Shown here in pieces: positions 23,069 through 31,949 of a stretch of 64,000 nucleotides of DNA. Position 1 is the first letter of the stretch, and the number at the start of each line of letters is the position of its first letter. Both the position numbers and the translations under genes were made by a program. Origin of the DNA: Pelomonas sp963422775 (GTDB taxonomy: Bacteria > Pseudomonadota > Gammaproteobacteria > Burkholderiales > Burkholderiaceae_C). Location of the stretch: the NCBI GenBank assembly GCA_963422775.4, contig CAUJSJ030000169.1, positions 16,982 through 80,981 of the forward strand. The letters run 5' to 3'. The notes beneath the pieces are model-generated. The model saw only the letters and a program-made list of their open reading frames with translations. It had not been told where the DNA came from and ran no database searches.

Positions 23069-23524
23069 ATGCGCCACTTCGACACCCTTGCCGATCTTGA
23101 ATCCCTGATCGGCCAACCGCTGGGCCACAGCGACTGGATCACCGTCGACCAAGCGCGCGTGAACGCCTTTGCCGAGGCGACGCAGGACCGGCAGTGGATC
23201 CACGTCGATCCCGAGCGCGCCAGGGAAGGGCCGTTCGGCGGGCCGATCGCGCATGGCTTCCTGACGCTGTCGCTGATCCCATATTTCTTCGAGACCGGCT
23301 TTGCGGTGCGTGAATCGCGCATGGTGCTGAACTACGGATTGAACAAGGTGCGGTTCACGGCGCCGGTGCCGGTGGGCAGCCGGTTGCGAGCCGCGTTCAA
23401 GCTGCTGGCCGTGGACTACGTGGCCGGCGGTGCCAAGCAGTTGACGGTGGAAGTGGCCATCGAGATGGAAGGTGGCACCAAGCCGGTCTGTGTGGCGGAG
23501 AGTCTCGCGCGGCACTACCGCTGA
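23069..23524 (+). CDS. MaoC-like (R)-enoyl-CoA hydratase
   Basis: This 151-residue single hot-dog-fold protein has the hydratase motif DRQWIHVDPERAREGPFGGPIAHGFLTL, carrying the Asp and His that activate water, and KVRFTAPVPVGSRL. Such enzymes hydrate trans-2-enoyl-CoA to (R)-3-hydroxyacyl-CoA, feeding fatty-acid or polyhydroxyalkanoate metabolism. It is divergent from the two-component operon and stands alone before the DUF808 gene. The precise chain-length preference cannot be read. Confidence 0.88.
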   Translation: MRHFDTLADLESLIGQPLGHSDWITVDQARVNAFAEATQDRQWIHVDPERAREGPFGGPIAHGFLTLSLIPYFFETGFAVRESRMVLNYGLNKVRFTAPVPVGSRLRAAFKLLAVDYVAGGAKQLTVEVAIEMEGGTKPVCVAESLARHYR

Positions 23525-23572
23525 AGGAGGGCGATAGCATGGCGGCCGTTTCAACGACCGTCCAATCGCTCC

Positions 23573-24478
23573 ATGGCTTCCAGCCTGCTCGTTCTGCTCG
23601 ACGACATCGCCACCGTCCTGGACGACGTGGCGACCATGACCAAGGTCGCCGCCAAGAAGACCGCCGGTGTGCTGGGCGATGACCTGGCGCTGAACGCCCA
23701 GCAGGTCACCGGCGTGAATGCCGACCGCGAGTTGCCCGTCGTCTGGGCCGTGGCGGTGGGTTCGCTGCTGAACAAGGCCATCCTGGTGCCGGCAGCACTC
23801 GCCATCTCGGCTTTCGCGCCCTGGGCCATCACACCGCTGCTGATGGTGGGCGGCGCCTACCTGTGCTTCGAGGGGTTCGAAAAACTGGCCCACAAGGTCC
23901 TGCACAGCGCCGAGGAAGACCAGGCCCATCACGACGAGCTGGTGAAGGCCATTGCCGACCCGAAGGTGGACATGGCCGCCTACGAGCGTGACAAGGTCAA
24001 GGGCGCCATCCGCACCGACTTCATCCTGTCCGCCGAGATCATCGTCATCGCGCTGGGCACGGTGGCCACGGCGCCGCTGCAGACCCAGCTGGCCGTGCTG
24101 GTGGCGGTGTCCATCGCGATGACGGTCGGTGTGTACGGCTTCGTGGCCGGCATCGTGAAGATGGACGACGTGGGGTTGTGGCTGTCGCGCAAGCCCGGCG
24201 CAGCCGCGCAAGGCGTCGGCCGCTTCCTGCTGGCGGCGGCGCCGCGCTTGATGAAGCTGCTGACGGTGCTGGGCACGGCGGCGATGTTCCTGGTGGGTGG
24301 CGGCATCCTGGTGCATGGCATCGCGCCGCTGCACCACGCCATCGCGCAGCTGGCGCAAGGACGGGCGTGGCTGGTGGCGGCGGTGCTGGAGAACGGGGCG
24401 AACGCGCTGGTGGGCGTCATCGCCGGGGCGCTGGTGCTGGCCGGCGTGGTGGCCGTGCAGAAGCTGCGCGGGAAGTGA
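23573..24478 (+). CDS. DUF808/YedI family inner membrane protein
   Basis: The 301-residue product matches the YedI family from its first residues (MASSLLVLLDDIATVLDDVATMTKV, AAKKTAGVLGDDLALNAQQV). Several membrane segments follow (LLNKAILVPAALAISAF, ITPLLMVGGAYLCFEGFEKLAHK, ADFILSAEIIVIALG-like region, LAVLVAVSIAMTVGVYGFVAGIV). Function is unknown in the family. It converges with scpA, whose stop lies 4 bases away. Confidence 0.9.
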   Translation: MASSLLVLLDDIATVLDDVATMTKVAAKKTAGVLGDDLALNAQQVTGVNADRELPVVWAVAVGSLLNKAILVPAALAISAFAPWAITPLLMVGGAYLCFEGFEKLAHKVLHSAEEDQAHHDELVKAIADPKVDMAAYERDKVKGAIRTDFILSAEIIVIALGTVATAPLQTQLAVLVAVSIAMTVGVYGFVAGIVKMDDVGLWLSRKPGAAAQGVGRFLLAAAPRLMKLLTVLGTAAMFLVGGGILVHGIAPLHHAIAQLAQGRAWLVAAVLENGANALVGVIAGALVLAGVVAVQKLRGK

Positions 24479-24482
24479 TCGA

Positions 24483-25313
24483 TCAGTTGGCGCTGTACGC
24501 CAGCCTGACGTAAATCGGCGCGAACGCCTCGGCCTGCGTGATCTCCAGCAGGCACTCCTTGGCCAGCTCCAGCATCGCGATGAAGGTGACGACGAGCACG
24601 GCCTGGCCTTTCTCGACGTCGAAGAGCTTCTCGAACTCGACGAAGCGCTGGCCCTGCAGGCGGCGCAGCACGATGCTCATGTGCTCGCGCACCGACAGCT
24701 GCTCGCGGCTGATCTTGTGGTGCTGGTTGAGCTTGGCGCGCTTCAAGATGTCGAGCCAGGCCTCGCGCAGGTCGATGGTGGAGACGTCGGGGAAGTTGGG
24801 CGCCAGTGACTGCTCGATGTGGATCTGCGCGCGCAGGAAGTCGCGCCCCAGCACGGGCAGGCGGTCCAGCCGCGCGGCGGCGAGCTTCATCTGCTCGTAC
24901 TCCAGCAGCCGGCGCACGAGCTCGGCGCGCGGGTCCTCGACCTCCTTGCCGTCCTCGCTCTTCTTGGGCGGCAGCAGCATGCGCGACTTGATCTCGATGA
25001 GCATCGCCGCCATCAGCAGGTATTCGCTGGCCAGCTCCAGGTTGTGGCGGCGGATCTGCTCGACGTAGCTGAGGTACTGGCGCGTCACGTCGGCCAGCGG
25101 GATGTCGAGGATGTTGAAGTTCTGCTTGCGGATCAGGTAGAGCAGCAGGTCCAGCGGGCCCTGGAAGGCCTCCAGGAACACCTCCAGCGCATCGGGTGGG
25201 ATGTAGAGGTCCAGCGGCATCTGGAACAGCGGCTCGCCGTACAGGCGTGCCACGGCCACCGCGTCGACCACCTCTGGCAACTCGGCTACGGCTTGGCTGG
25301 CTTCGTCAGCCAT
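24483..25313 (-). CDS. scpA: Segregation and condensation protein ScpA
   Basis: ScpA is the kleisin that bridges the SMC dimer in chromosome condensation. The 276-residue protein has the N-terminal FQGPLDLLLYLIRKQNFNILDIPLADVTRQYLSYV region, the central helical SEYLLMAAMLIEIKSRMLLP and a C-terminal winged helix (FVEFEKLFDVEKGQAVLVVTFIAMLELAKE). ATG 25313 is preferred over a TTG three codons upstream. The partner scpB is not in the window. It is followed 4 bases later by a convergent gene and preceded by a DUF3460 gene. Confidence 0.94.
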   Translation of the reverse strand: MADEASQAVAELPEVVDAVAVARLYGEPLFQMPLDLYIPPDALEVFLEAFQGPLDLLLYLIRKQNFNILDIPLADVTRQYLSYVEQIRRHNLELASEYLLMAAMLIEIKSRMLLPPKKSEDGKEVEDPRAELVRRLLEYEQMKLAAARLDRLPVLGRDFLRAQIHIEQSLAPNFPDVSTIDLREAWLDILKRAKLNQHHKISREQLSVREHMSIVLRRLQGQRFVEFEKLFDVEKGQAVLVVTFIAMLELAKECLLEITQAEAFAPIYVRLAYSAN

Positions 25314-25325
25314 GGCCGTCAAGGC

Positions 25326-25529
25326 TTACTTGCCGGACGTTTGATAGACGTAGGGCTGCTGGGGCACCTTGGCTTCGTTGAAGCCGGCCTCGGCAGCGCG
25401 GTCCTGTTCCTTGTCCCACAGCAGCGCGCGGCCGGCGCGCTGTTCGGATTCCAGCGTCGGGCGCTGCGCCTTGAGCTGCTCGATGAAGGAGGTGACTTCG
25501 GACTTGTAGGGCTTCCAGAACAGGGGCAT
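25326..25529 (-). CDS. DUF3460 family small protein
   Basis: The 67-residue protein (MPLFWKPYKSEVTSFIEQLK at its start, then RPTLESEQRAGRALLWDK) is a member of DUF3460, a family largely confined to Burkholderiales. It is charged and soluble, with no known function. It is 12 bases upstream of the scpA start and probably co-transcribed with it, a linkage I expect from related genomes but cannot test here. Confidence 0.88.
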   Translation of the reverse strand: MPLFWKPYKSEVTSFIEQLKAQRPTLESEQRAGRALLWDKEQDRAAEAGFNEAKVPQQPYVYQTSGK

Positions 25530-25544
25530 GACGGGTCTCTCTGA

Positions 25545-27194
25545 CTAAGGGCGTGATTTTAGATCGGCGATGCTGGGCACGATGGCGGCGTCGCCCAGTT
25601 CGGCGGCCAGACCCGAACGGCGCAGCAGATCCAGCGGCTGCGCGTTGACGTGGGCCAGCACCAGCGCCAGCCCCTGCTTGGCGAGGTTGCGGTGCAGTTC
25701 GCGCAGGGCTTCCATGCCCGAGGTGTCCATGACGACGAGGCGGTGCATCTCGAAGACGACGGCGCGCGTGCCGGCGGGCAGTTGCTCAGGCAGCGCCTCG
25801 ATCTTGCCGACCGCGCCGAAGAACAGGGTGCCGTAGAACTCGTAGGCCACCACGCCCTCGGGCAGCGGCCCGGCGTCGAAGCGGCTGATCGTGAACAGCT
25901 GGCCCATGCGCCAGACGAAGAACACGCAGGACGCGATCAGCCCCACCTCGACGGCCACGGTCAGGTCGGTCACGACGGTCAGCGTGAAGGTGCCCACCAG
26001 CAGCGTGCGGTAGGTGAGGTTGAAGCGCCGCAGCCGCGCGAATTCGTGCCAGTCGCCCATGTTCCAGGCCACGACGAGCAGGATGCCGGACAGGGCCGCC
26101 AGTGGCACATGCATGGCCAGCGGTGCGGCCACGAGCAGGATGAGCAGCAGGCTCAGCGCATGCACGATGCCGGCGACGGGGCTGGTGGCGCCGGCGCGGA
26201 TGTTGGTGACGGTGCGCGCGATGGTGCCGGTGGCCGGCATGCCGCCGAACAGCGGCGCGGCGAGGTTGGCGATGCCCTGGGCCATCAGCTCCTGGTTGGG
26301 GTCGTGGCGGGGCAGGTCGGGCGTGAGCTTGTCGGCGACGCGGGCGCACAGCAGCGATTCGATGGCACCCAGCAGCGCCAGCGTGAGTGTCGGGATGACG
26401 AGCTGGCGCAGGCCATCCCAGCTGGCGTCGGGCCAGGCCAGTGCGGGCAGGCTGCGGGGGATGCCGCCGAAGCGGCTGCCGATGGTTTCCAGCGGCAGGT
26501 TCAGCAGCGCGGTGGCCAGCGTCGCGCCCACCAGCGCGATGACGGTGCTGGGCAGCAGCGCCATCCAGCGCCGTACGCCGCGCAGCGCCTGGTGGCCGAT
26601 GTTCTTGGGCCAGACCAGCACCACGGCCACGGCCGCAGCAGTCATCGCCACGGCCCAGGGATTGAAGCCGGCCGCGTGCGCGCTCAGCACGCCGATCTGG
26701 CCGAAGAAATCAGCCGGCATGGGCACGCGCGACAAGCCCATCGCGTCCTTGAGCTGCGCCAGCGCGATCAGCACGGCGATGCCGTTGGTGAAGCCGGTGA
26801 CGATGGCCACCGGGATGTAGCGCACCAACACGCCGAGCTTGAGGGCGCCCATCGCGAACAGCAGCACGCCGGCACCCATGGTGGCCACCAGCAGGCTGGC
26901 CAGGCCGTGGCGCTGCAGGATGCCGTAGACGACGACGATGAAGGCGCCGGCCGGCCCGCCGATCTGCACGCTGGAGCCGCCGAGCAGGGAGATCAGCAGG
27001 CCCGCGACGATGGCCGTGGCCAGGCCCTGCTCGGGCCGCAGGCCGGAGGCGATGGCAAAGGCCAGGGCCAGCGGCAACGCGACGATGCCGACCGTCAGGC
27101 CGGCGCCGAGATCCGCGAGGAAGCGCTCACGCGTGTAGCCCGACCGCAGTGCCAGCGCGCGGGGGCGAAAGGGATGGAGCTGGGGCAGTGGCAT
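25545..27194 (-). CDS. SulP-family inorganic anion transporter with STAS domain
   Basis: This 549-residue membrane protein moves sulfate, bicarbonate or related anions. It has the SulP N-terminal signature (ADLGAGLTVGIVALPLALAFAIASG), many membrane helices, GGMPATGTIARTVTNIRAGATSPVAGI, and a C-terminal cytoplasmic STAS domain from about residue 440. The sequence VVFEMHRLVVMDTSGMEAL holds the usual DTSG motif. Start ATG 27194 has a GGAGG Shine-Dalgarno 4 bases away, which is buried in a strong leader hairpin (see 27196-27246). The substrate is not identifiable from sequence; no carbonic anhydrase fusion is present. Confidence 0.9.
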   Translation of the reverse strand: MPLPQLHPFRPRALALRSGYTRERFLADLGAGLTVGIVALPLALAFAIASGLRPEQGLATAIVAGLLISLLGGSSVQIGGPAGAFIVVVYGILQRHGLASLLVATMGAGVLLFAMGALKLGVLVRYIPVAIVTGFTNGIAVLIALAQLKDAMGLSRVPMPADFFGQIGVLSAHAAGFNPWAVAMTAAAVAVVLVWPKNIGHQALRGVRRWMALLPSTVIALVGATLATALLNLPLETIGSRFGGIPRSLPALAWPDASWDGLRQLVIPTLTLALLGAIESLLCARVADKLTPDLPRHDPNQELMAQGIANLAAPLFGGMPATGTIARTVTNIRAGATSPVAGIVHALSLLLILLVAAPLAMHVPLAALSGILLVVAWNMGDWHEFARLRRFNLTYRTLLVGTFTLTVVTDLTVAVEVGLIASCVFFVWRMGQLFTISRFDAGPLPEGVVAYEFYGTLFFGAVGKIEALPEQLPAGTRAVVFEMHRLVVMDTSGMEALRELHRNLAKQGLALVLAHVNAQPLDLLRRSGLAAELGDAAIVPSIADLKSRP

Positions 27195-27195
27195 G

Positions 27196-27246
27196 GAACC
27201 TCCGGTGGGGCGACGACGCGACGGGCGAGGTCGTGTCCGGAGGTCC
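27196..27246 (-). promoter_or_regulatory. SD-sequestering leader hairpin of the SulP gene
   Basis: On the minus-strand transcript the segment 27246-27237 pairs with 27205-27196 over ten consecutive positions (one G-U). It contains ACCTCCGG opposite CCGGAGGT, and the second arm is the Shine-Dalgarno ending 1 base before the ATG. The 31-base loop can form an extra ACGAC/GTCGT stem. Such a structure would hide the ribosome-binding site until opened. The 27195-27326 gap between metG and this gene also holds a 6-base CGAGCG/CGCTCG hairpin (27300-27315). No known riboswitch class was recognised. Confidence 0.65.
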
Positions 27247-27326
27247 GCAGTGGTAACGCTCGGCGATGAAACGCCGGCGCCGGGAGGGGCCGAGCAGCGC
27301 GAGCGGGGTCGCTCGGCGCATGGGTG

Positions 27327-29423
27327 TCAACGCACCCGCATGCCGGGCTGGGCGCCGGGGTAGGGCTCCAGCACGAAGATGCCGGGGTTGGACTTCTCGT
27401 CGGCATGGCTGGCAGCCAGCACCATGCCCTCGCTCAGGCCGAACTTCATCTTGCGCGGCGCGAGGTTGGCGACGAGCACGGTCAGCTTGCCTTCCAGGTC
27501 CTCGGGCTTGTAGGCCGACTTGATGCCGCTGAAGACGTTGCGCAGGCGACCTTCGCCGGCGTCCAGCGTCAGGCGCAGCAGCTTGTCGGAGCCCTCGACG
27601 TGCTCGGCCTTGACGATCAGCGCGATGCGCAGGTCGACCTTGGCAAAGTCGTCGATCTTGATCTCGTCCGCGAGGTCTTCGCCGCCGGGCACGACGTTGG
27701 GCACCGGCGGGGCCTCGAACAGCTGTTCGACCTTGGCGAGGTCCACACGCTGCATCAGGTGCTGGTAGGCGCCGATCTGGTGGGCACCGAGCGCGCGGGC
27801 GCTGTCTGCCCACTTCAGCGGGTCGATCTTCAGGAAGGCCTCGACCTGGGTTGCCAGCGCGGGCAGCACGGGCTTCAGATAGATCGTCAGCAGGCGGAAG
27901 GCCTCGATGCAGACGCTGCAGACGTCGTGCAGCGCGGCGTCCATGCCGTCCTGCTTGGCCAGTTCCCAGGGCTTGTGCTGGTCGACGAACTCATTGACCT
28001 TGTCGGCCAGCGCCATGATCTCGCGCAGCGCCTTGCCGAACTCGCGCGTCTCGTACAACTCGGCGATGGCGCCGCTGTGGCCGCGCAGCGCGTCCAGCAG
28101 CATGCGGCCCTCGACGCCCAGGTCGCCGCTCAGATGGCCGCCGAAGCGCTTGGACAGGAAGCCGGCCGCGCGCGACGCGATGTTGATGAACTTGCCGACC
28201 AGGTCGCTGTTGACGCGGGCCGCGAAGTCTTCGGGGTTGAAGTCGATGTCCTCGACCTTGGCATTGAGCTTGGCGGCGATGTAGTAGCGCAGCCATTCGG
28301 CGTTCAGGCCCAGGCTCAGGTACTTCAGCGGGTCCAGGCCGGTGCCGCGGCTCTTGCTCATCTTCTCGCCGCCGTTGACGGTCATGAAGCCGTGCACGAA
28401 GACGTGGGTGGGCGTCTTCCGCGGCACGTAAGTGCCGTCGGTCAAATGCTTGCCGCTGAAGTGCAGCATCGCCGGCCAGAACAGCGTGTGGAAGTAGGTG
28501 ATGTCCTTGCCGATGAAGTGGATCTGCTCCACGGACTCGTCGGCCATGAATTCGTCGAAGGAACGTGACTCGCCTGCGGCTCGGGGGCCGCCCTTGCCGA
28601 AGTAATTCTTCAGCGAGGCCAGGTAGCCAATCGGCGCATCCAGCCAGACGTAGAAATACTTGCCCGGCGCGTCCGGGATCTCGATGCCGAAGTAGGGCGC
28701 GTCGCGGCTGATGTCCCAGTCGCTCAGGCGGTTCTTGCCTTCCTCGTCGGGCTCGAACCACTCGCGGATCTTGTTCAGCACCTCGGGCTGCAGCCGGCCG
28801 GTCTCCTGGGTCCACTGCGTCAGGAACTCGACGCAGCGCGGGTCGCTCAACTTGAAGAAATAGTGTTCGCTGGTCTTGAGCACCGGCGTCGCGCCAGACA
28901 GCACCGAGTAGGGGTTCTTCAGCTCGGTGGGCGCGTACACCGCGCCGCAGACCTCGCAGGAGTCGCCGTACTGGTCCTTCGCGCCGCACTTGGGGCACTC
29001 GCCCTTGATGAAGCGGTCCGGCAGGAACATGGACTTGGCCGGGTCGAAGAACTGCTCGATGGTCTTGGTGGTGATCAGCTCGTTGTGCCGCAGCGCGAGG
29101 TAGACGGCCTTGGACAACTCGTGGTTCTCCGGCCCGTCGGTCGAGTGCCAGTTGTCGAAGCTGATGTGGAAGCCGTCGAGGTATTGCTGGCGGCCGGCGG
29201 CTATTGCCGCGACGAAGTCTTGCGGTGTCTTGCCGGCCTTTTCCGCCGCGATCATGATCGGCGCGCCGTGGGCGTCGTCCGCGCAGACGAAATGCACCTG
29301 CGAGCCGGCCATGCGCTGGTAGCGAACCCAGATATCGGCCTGGGTGTACTCCATGATGTGGCCGATGTGGAAACCGGCGTTCGCATAGGGCAGGGCGGTG
29401 GTGACGAAGAGCTGGCGGGACAT
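27327..29423 (-). CDS. metG: Methionyl-tRNA synthetase
   Basis: The 698-residue enzyme charges tRNA-Met. It shows the HIGH-type motif (PYANAGFHIGHIMEY), a zinc knuckle with four cysteines (CPKCGAKDQYGDSCEVC) and the KMSKS loop (GEKMSKSRGT). An anticodon-binding helical domain and a C-terminal OB-fold tRNA-binding domain follow (FAKVDLRIALIVKAEHVEGS, LVANLAPRKMKFGLSEGMVLAAS). Length and domain order are those of the long bacterial MetG with a dimerisation/tRNA-binding extension. The SulP gene follows 132 bases downstream on the same strand. Confidence 0.97.
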   Translation of the reverse strand: MSRQLFVTTALPYANAGFHIGHIMEYTQADIWVRYQRMAGSQVHFVCADDAHGAPIMIAAEKAGKTPQDFVAAIAAGRQQYLDGFHISFDNWHSTDGPENHELSKAVYLALRHNELITTKTIEQFFDPAKSMFLPDRFIKGECPKCGAKDQYGDSCEVCGAVYAPTELKNPYSVLSGATPVLKTSEHYFFKLSDPRCVEFLTQWTQETGRLQPEVLNKIREWFEPDEEGKNRLSDWDISRDAPYFGIEIPDAPGKYFYVWLDAPIGYLASLKNYFGKGGPRAAGESRSFDEFMADESVEQIHFIGKDITYFHTLFWPAMLHFSGKHLTDGTYVPRKTPTHVFVHGFMTVNGGEKMSKSRGTGLDPLKYLSLGLNAEWLRYYIAAKLNAKVEDIDFNPEDFAARVNSDLVGKFINIASRAAGFLSKRFGGHLSGDLGVEGRMLLDALRGHSGAIAELYETREFGKALREIMALADKVNEFVDQHKPWELAKQDGMDAALHDVCSVCIEAFRLLTIYLKPVLPALATQVEAFLKIDPLKWADSARALGAHQIGAYQHLMQRVDLAKVEQLFEAPPVPNVVPGGEDLADEIKIDDFAKVDLRIALIVKAEHVEGSDKLLRLTLDAGEGRLRNVFSGIKSAYKPEDLEGKLTVLVANLAPRKMKFGLSEGMVLAASHADEKSNPGIFVLEPYPGAQPGMRVR

Positions 29424-29465
29424 GGGCGCTGGGACGACAGGGACGGGGCGGGAAAACCGGGGATT

Positions 29466-29645
29466 TTAGGTTTGCGGCTCGGCGGGATTGGCCGGAGCGG
29501 GTGCGGGTTCACCGTCGGCCTGCGGCTCGTCGGGGCTGCCGTCATCGGGCTTGCCGCTCAGCTTGCGCTGACGCTTTTCTTCGGCCTTGCGTTTCTTGGC
29601 CAGTTCGCGCTGGCGTTTTTCGTAGCTGTAGTTCGGGGTGGCCAA
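29466..29645 (-). CDS. Small basic/charged conserved protein, TTG start
   Basis: The 59-residue product (MATPNYSYEKRQRELAKKRK followed by AEEKRQRKLSGKP) has a strongly basic coiled N-terminal half and an acidic, proline-rich tail. The start is taken as TTG at 29645 because it opens on the ATPNYSYEKRQRE sequence I recognise from Burkholderiales small proteins, and because AGGAG lies 7 bases upstream; no ATG in the frame fits. It lies 42 bases upstream of metG and is probably co-transcribed. Function is unknown. Confidence 0.7.
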   Translation of the reverse strand: MATPNYSYEKRQRELAKKRKAEEKRQRKLSGKPDDGSPDEPQADGEPAPAPANPAEPQT

Positions 29646-30250
29646 GGGCGGTCTCCTGGGAGCGCCCGCACGCGCGGGCAACGCCCAATGTAACCCGCGG
29701 GCTTCAGCGGCATCTCCCTTCACTTGGCAGCGAAAGCTACAGAGCGACTCAACGACCACGCCTAAGTCACTGATCCGTAACACTTCCGCAAACTATCCAC
29801 CGATGCTGTGGAAAACTTTGTGGAGAACTGGCCTCCATCGCAGCCAAGCCCTTGTGCGAAGCGGCTCCGCTTAGGTTGCTGAATTTTTGAGCACCCGGAA
29901 CTGGCCCATATGAATCAATCACTTAGCTTCATGCCCTGGGTTGTGGAAGCGTTGCCGTCGCTCAGGGTCCAAAAGGCTTGACGCTTGCCAGATTTGGGGA
30001 TAAGTCAAGGCGCTGCGTGCGGATGTCACGGGTCTGGATGACACCCTGCTCGCGGTTGTCCCCGTGAACTGTGGACAAGTCTGTGGGCCAGATGCACACA
30101 GCGGCGCTAAGTGCTTGATCGGCAACCGGCATGGCCGTTCTGCCCGTTTTTGAGGCGGGCCGGCGGTGGGCGGTTTGGGGGCAGTCCCCAAGAAGCCCGT
30201 GCAAGGGCGGCAGCTAAACTCGCGCCCTTTTGAGGGCGGCAACGGGGCGG
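29646..30250. other. Non-coding, AT-richer region upstream of minC with DnaA-box-like motifs
   Basis: About 600 bases carry no convincing gene and are visibly lower in GC than the surroundings from roughly 29740 to 30160. Sequences one or two bases from the DnaA box TGTGGATAA occur at 29807-29815 (TGTGGAAAA), 29819-29827 (TGTGGAGAA) and 30070-30078 (TGTGGACAA), with CTATCCACC at 29793-29801 on the other strand. A 6-base hairpin AAGCGG-CT-CCGCTT lies at 29859-29872. The minCDE promoter should also be here but no clear -35/-10 pair was identified. Confidence 0.5.
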
Positions 30251-31084
30251 ATGGCGGACAACACGAGGGAGAGCGGCGGGCGCAAGGGCGCCGCACGCGC
30301 CGGTACTTTCGAACTGAAATCACGCCGCTTCAGTCTGCTGGGCCTGGTGCTGCACAGCGCCGACCTGGCCGAGATCGCCGCCGACTGGGCCGAGCGCGCC
30401 GGCCAGGGCGGCTTCGAGCATGAGCCCGTCGTCATCGACCTGAGCCAGTTGCCCCGCGCTGCGGTGGCGACCACCGAGCCGGTCGAAGGCCAGGCGCCGC
30501 TGGCGCTGGATGGCCCCGCGCCCGTCGACCTGCGTGCCATTGTTGAACTGCTGCGCGCCAGCCAGCTGCAGCCGGTGGCGGTTGCCGGCGCGACGGCCGA
30601 GGAACTGGCCGTGGCCCACGAACTGGGTCTGGCCGATGCGGCCGACGAGCCGGTGGCAGAGCGCGCCGTGGCAGCGCCCAGCGAGACCGTTCGCGAAGTG
30701 GTGCGCGAGGTCGTCGTCGAACGCATCGTCGAGAAGCCTGCCGCGCCAGCGCCGACCCTGGTCATCGACAAGCCGCTGCGCTCCGGCCAGCGCATCTACG
30801 CCAAGGGCGGCGACCTCGTCGTGCTGGCGCTCGTGAACCACGGCGCCGAAGTCATCGCCGATGGCAGCGTGCATGTCTACGCCCCGCTGCGCGGCAAGGC
30901 CATCGCCGGCGCGCGCGGCGACACCACGGCGCGCATCTACGCGCACAGCCTGGAAGCCGAACTGCTGTCGATTGCCGGCATCTACCGCACGACCGAGAAC
31001 CCGCTGCCGGCCGACGTGGCGGGCAAGCCGGCCCAGGTCTTGCTCGACGGCGAGAAGCTGCTGATGCTGCCGCTCGCCTTCTGA
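30251..31084 (+). CDS. minC: Septum site-determining protein MinC
   Basis: MinC inhibits FtsZ polymerisation away from midcell. The 277-residue protein has the N-terminal domain (FELKSRRFSLLGLVLHSADLAEI, PVVIDLSQL) and a variable linker. The C-terminal beta-helix domain follows (LRSGQRIYAKGGDLVVLALVNHGAEVIADGSVHVYAPLRGKAIAGARGD, TARIYAHSLEAELLSIAGIY) and binds MinD. ATG 30251 (MADNTRE) is preferred to an in-frame start 21 bases upstream. It heads the minC-minD-minE operon. Confidence 0.95.
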   Translation: MADNTRESGGRKGAARAGTFELKSRRFSLLGLVLHSADLAEIAADWAERAGQGGFEHEPVVIDLSQLPRAAVATTEPVEGQAPLALDGPAPVDLRAIVELLRASQLQPVAVAGATAEELAVAHELGLADAADEPVAERAVAAPSETVREVVREVVVERIVEKPAAPAPTLVIDKPLRSGQRIYAKGGDLVVLALVNHGAEVIADGSVHVYAPLRGKAIAGARGDTTARIYAHSLEAELLSIAGIYRTTENPLPADVAGKPAQVLLDGEKLLMLPLAF

Positions 31085-31120
31085 ACACCCGATTGAACTG
31101 AACGAACAGGAAAGCTCCAG

Positions 31121-31936
31121 ATGACCAAGATCGTCGTCGTCACCTCCGGCAAGGGCGGGGTCGGCAAGACCACCACCAGCGCGAGCTTCGCCACCGGGCT
31201 CGCGATGCGCGGCCTCAAGACCTGCGTCATCGACTTCGACGTCGGCCTGCGCAACCTCGACCTGATCATGGGCGTCGAGCGCCGCGTCGTCTACGACCTG
31301 ATCAACGTCGTCAACGACGAGATCAAGCTCAACCAGGCGCTCATCAAGGACAAGCAGCTCGATAAGCTCTACATCCTGGCCGCCTCCCAGACGCGCGACA
31401 AGGACGCGCTGAAGCAGGAAGGCGTGGAGCGCGTGCTCAACGAGCTCAAGGCGATGGAGTTCGACTACATCGTCTGCGACTCGCCGGCCGGCATCGAGAC
31501 CGGCGCGCTGATGGCCATGCACTACGCCGACGAGGCGCTGGTGGTGACCAACCCCGAGGTCTCCTCGGTGCGCGACAGCGACCGCATCCTCGGCATGCTC
31601 TCCAGCAAGACCAAGCGCGCCATCGAAGGGGGCGAGCCCGTGAAGGAGCACCTGCTCATCACGCGCTACAACCCCAACCGCGTCGAAGGCGGCCAGATGC
31701 TGAGCCTGGATGACATCCACGAGATCCTGCGCACACCGCTGATCGGCGTCATCCCCGAGAGCGAGAGCGTGCTGCAGGCGTCCAACCAGGGCACGCCGGC
31801 CATCCACCTGGCCGAGACGGATGTGGCCGAGGCCTACAAGGACGTCGTCGCGCGCTTTCTGGGCGAAGACAAGCCGATGCGCTTCACCGAGGCCGTGAAG
31901 CCGAGCTGGTTCAAGCGCGTCTTCGGCGCCAAGTGA
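31121..31936 (+). CDS. minD: Septum site-determining ATPase MinD
   Basis: MinD is the membrane-associated ATPase that recruits MinC and oscillates with MinE. The 271-residue protein has the deviant Walker A KGGVGKTT (11-18) with the signature Lys, VIDFDVGLRNLDLIMG, the CDSPAGIE motif and the C-terminal amphipathic membrane-targeting helix (PSWFKRVFGAK). It lies 36 bases after minC and 13 bases before minE; a GGAAAG sequence serves as ribosome-binding site. Confidence 0.97.
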   Translation: MTKIVVVTSGKGGVGKTTTSASFATGLAMRGLKTCVIDFDVGLRNLDLIMGVERRVVYDLINVVNDEIKLNQALIKDKQLDKLYILAASQTRDKDALKQEGVERVLNELKAMEFDYIVCDSPAGIETGALMAMHYADEALVVTNPEVSSVRDSDRILGMLSSKTKRAIEGGEPVKEHLLITRYNPNRVEGGQMLSLDDIHEILRTPLIGVIPESESVLQASNQGTPAIHLAETDVAEAYKDVVARFLGEDKPMRFTEAVKPSWFKRVFGAK

Positions 31937-31949
31937 GGGGAGCCACGCG

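Noticed and set aside
29793..30090. Chromosomal replication origin
   Set aside because: The DnaA-like motifs are imperfect and none of the usual origin genes is nearby; kept only as a lower-interest observation.
29919..30323. 134-codon minus-strand frame in the gap before minC
   Set aside because: Composition is Pro/Arg/Ser-rich without motifs, there is no ribosome site and it overlaps the minC start; I treat the region as non-coding.
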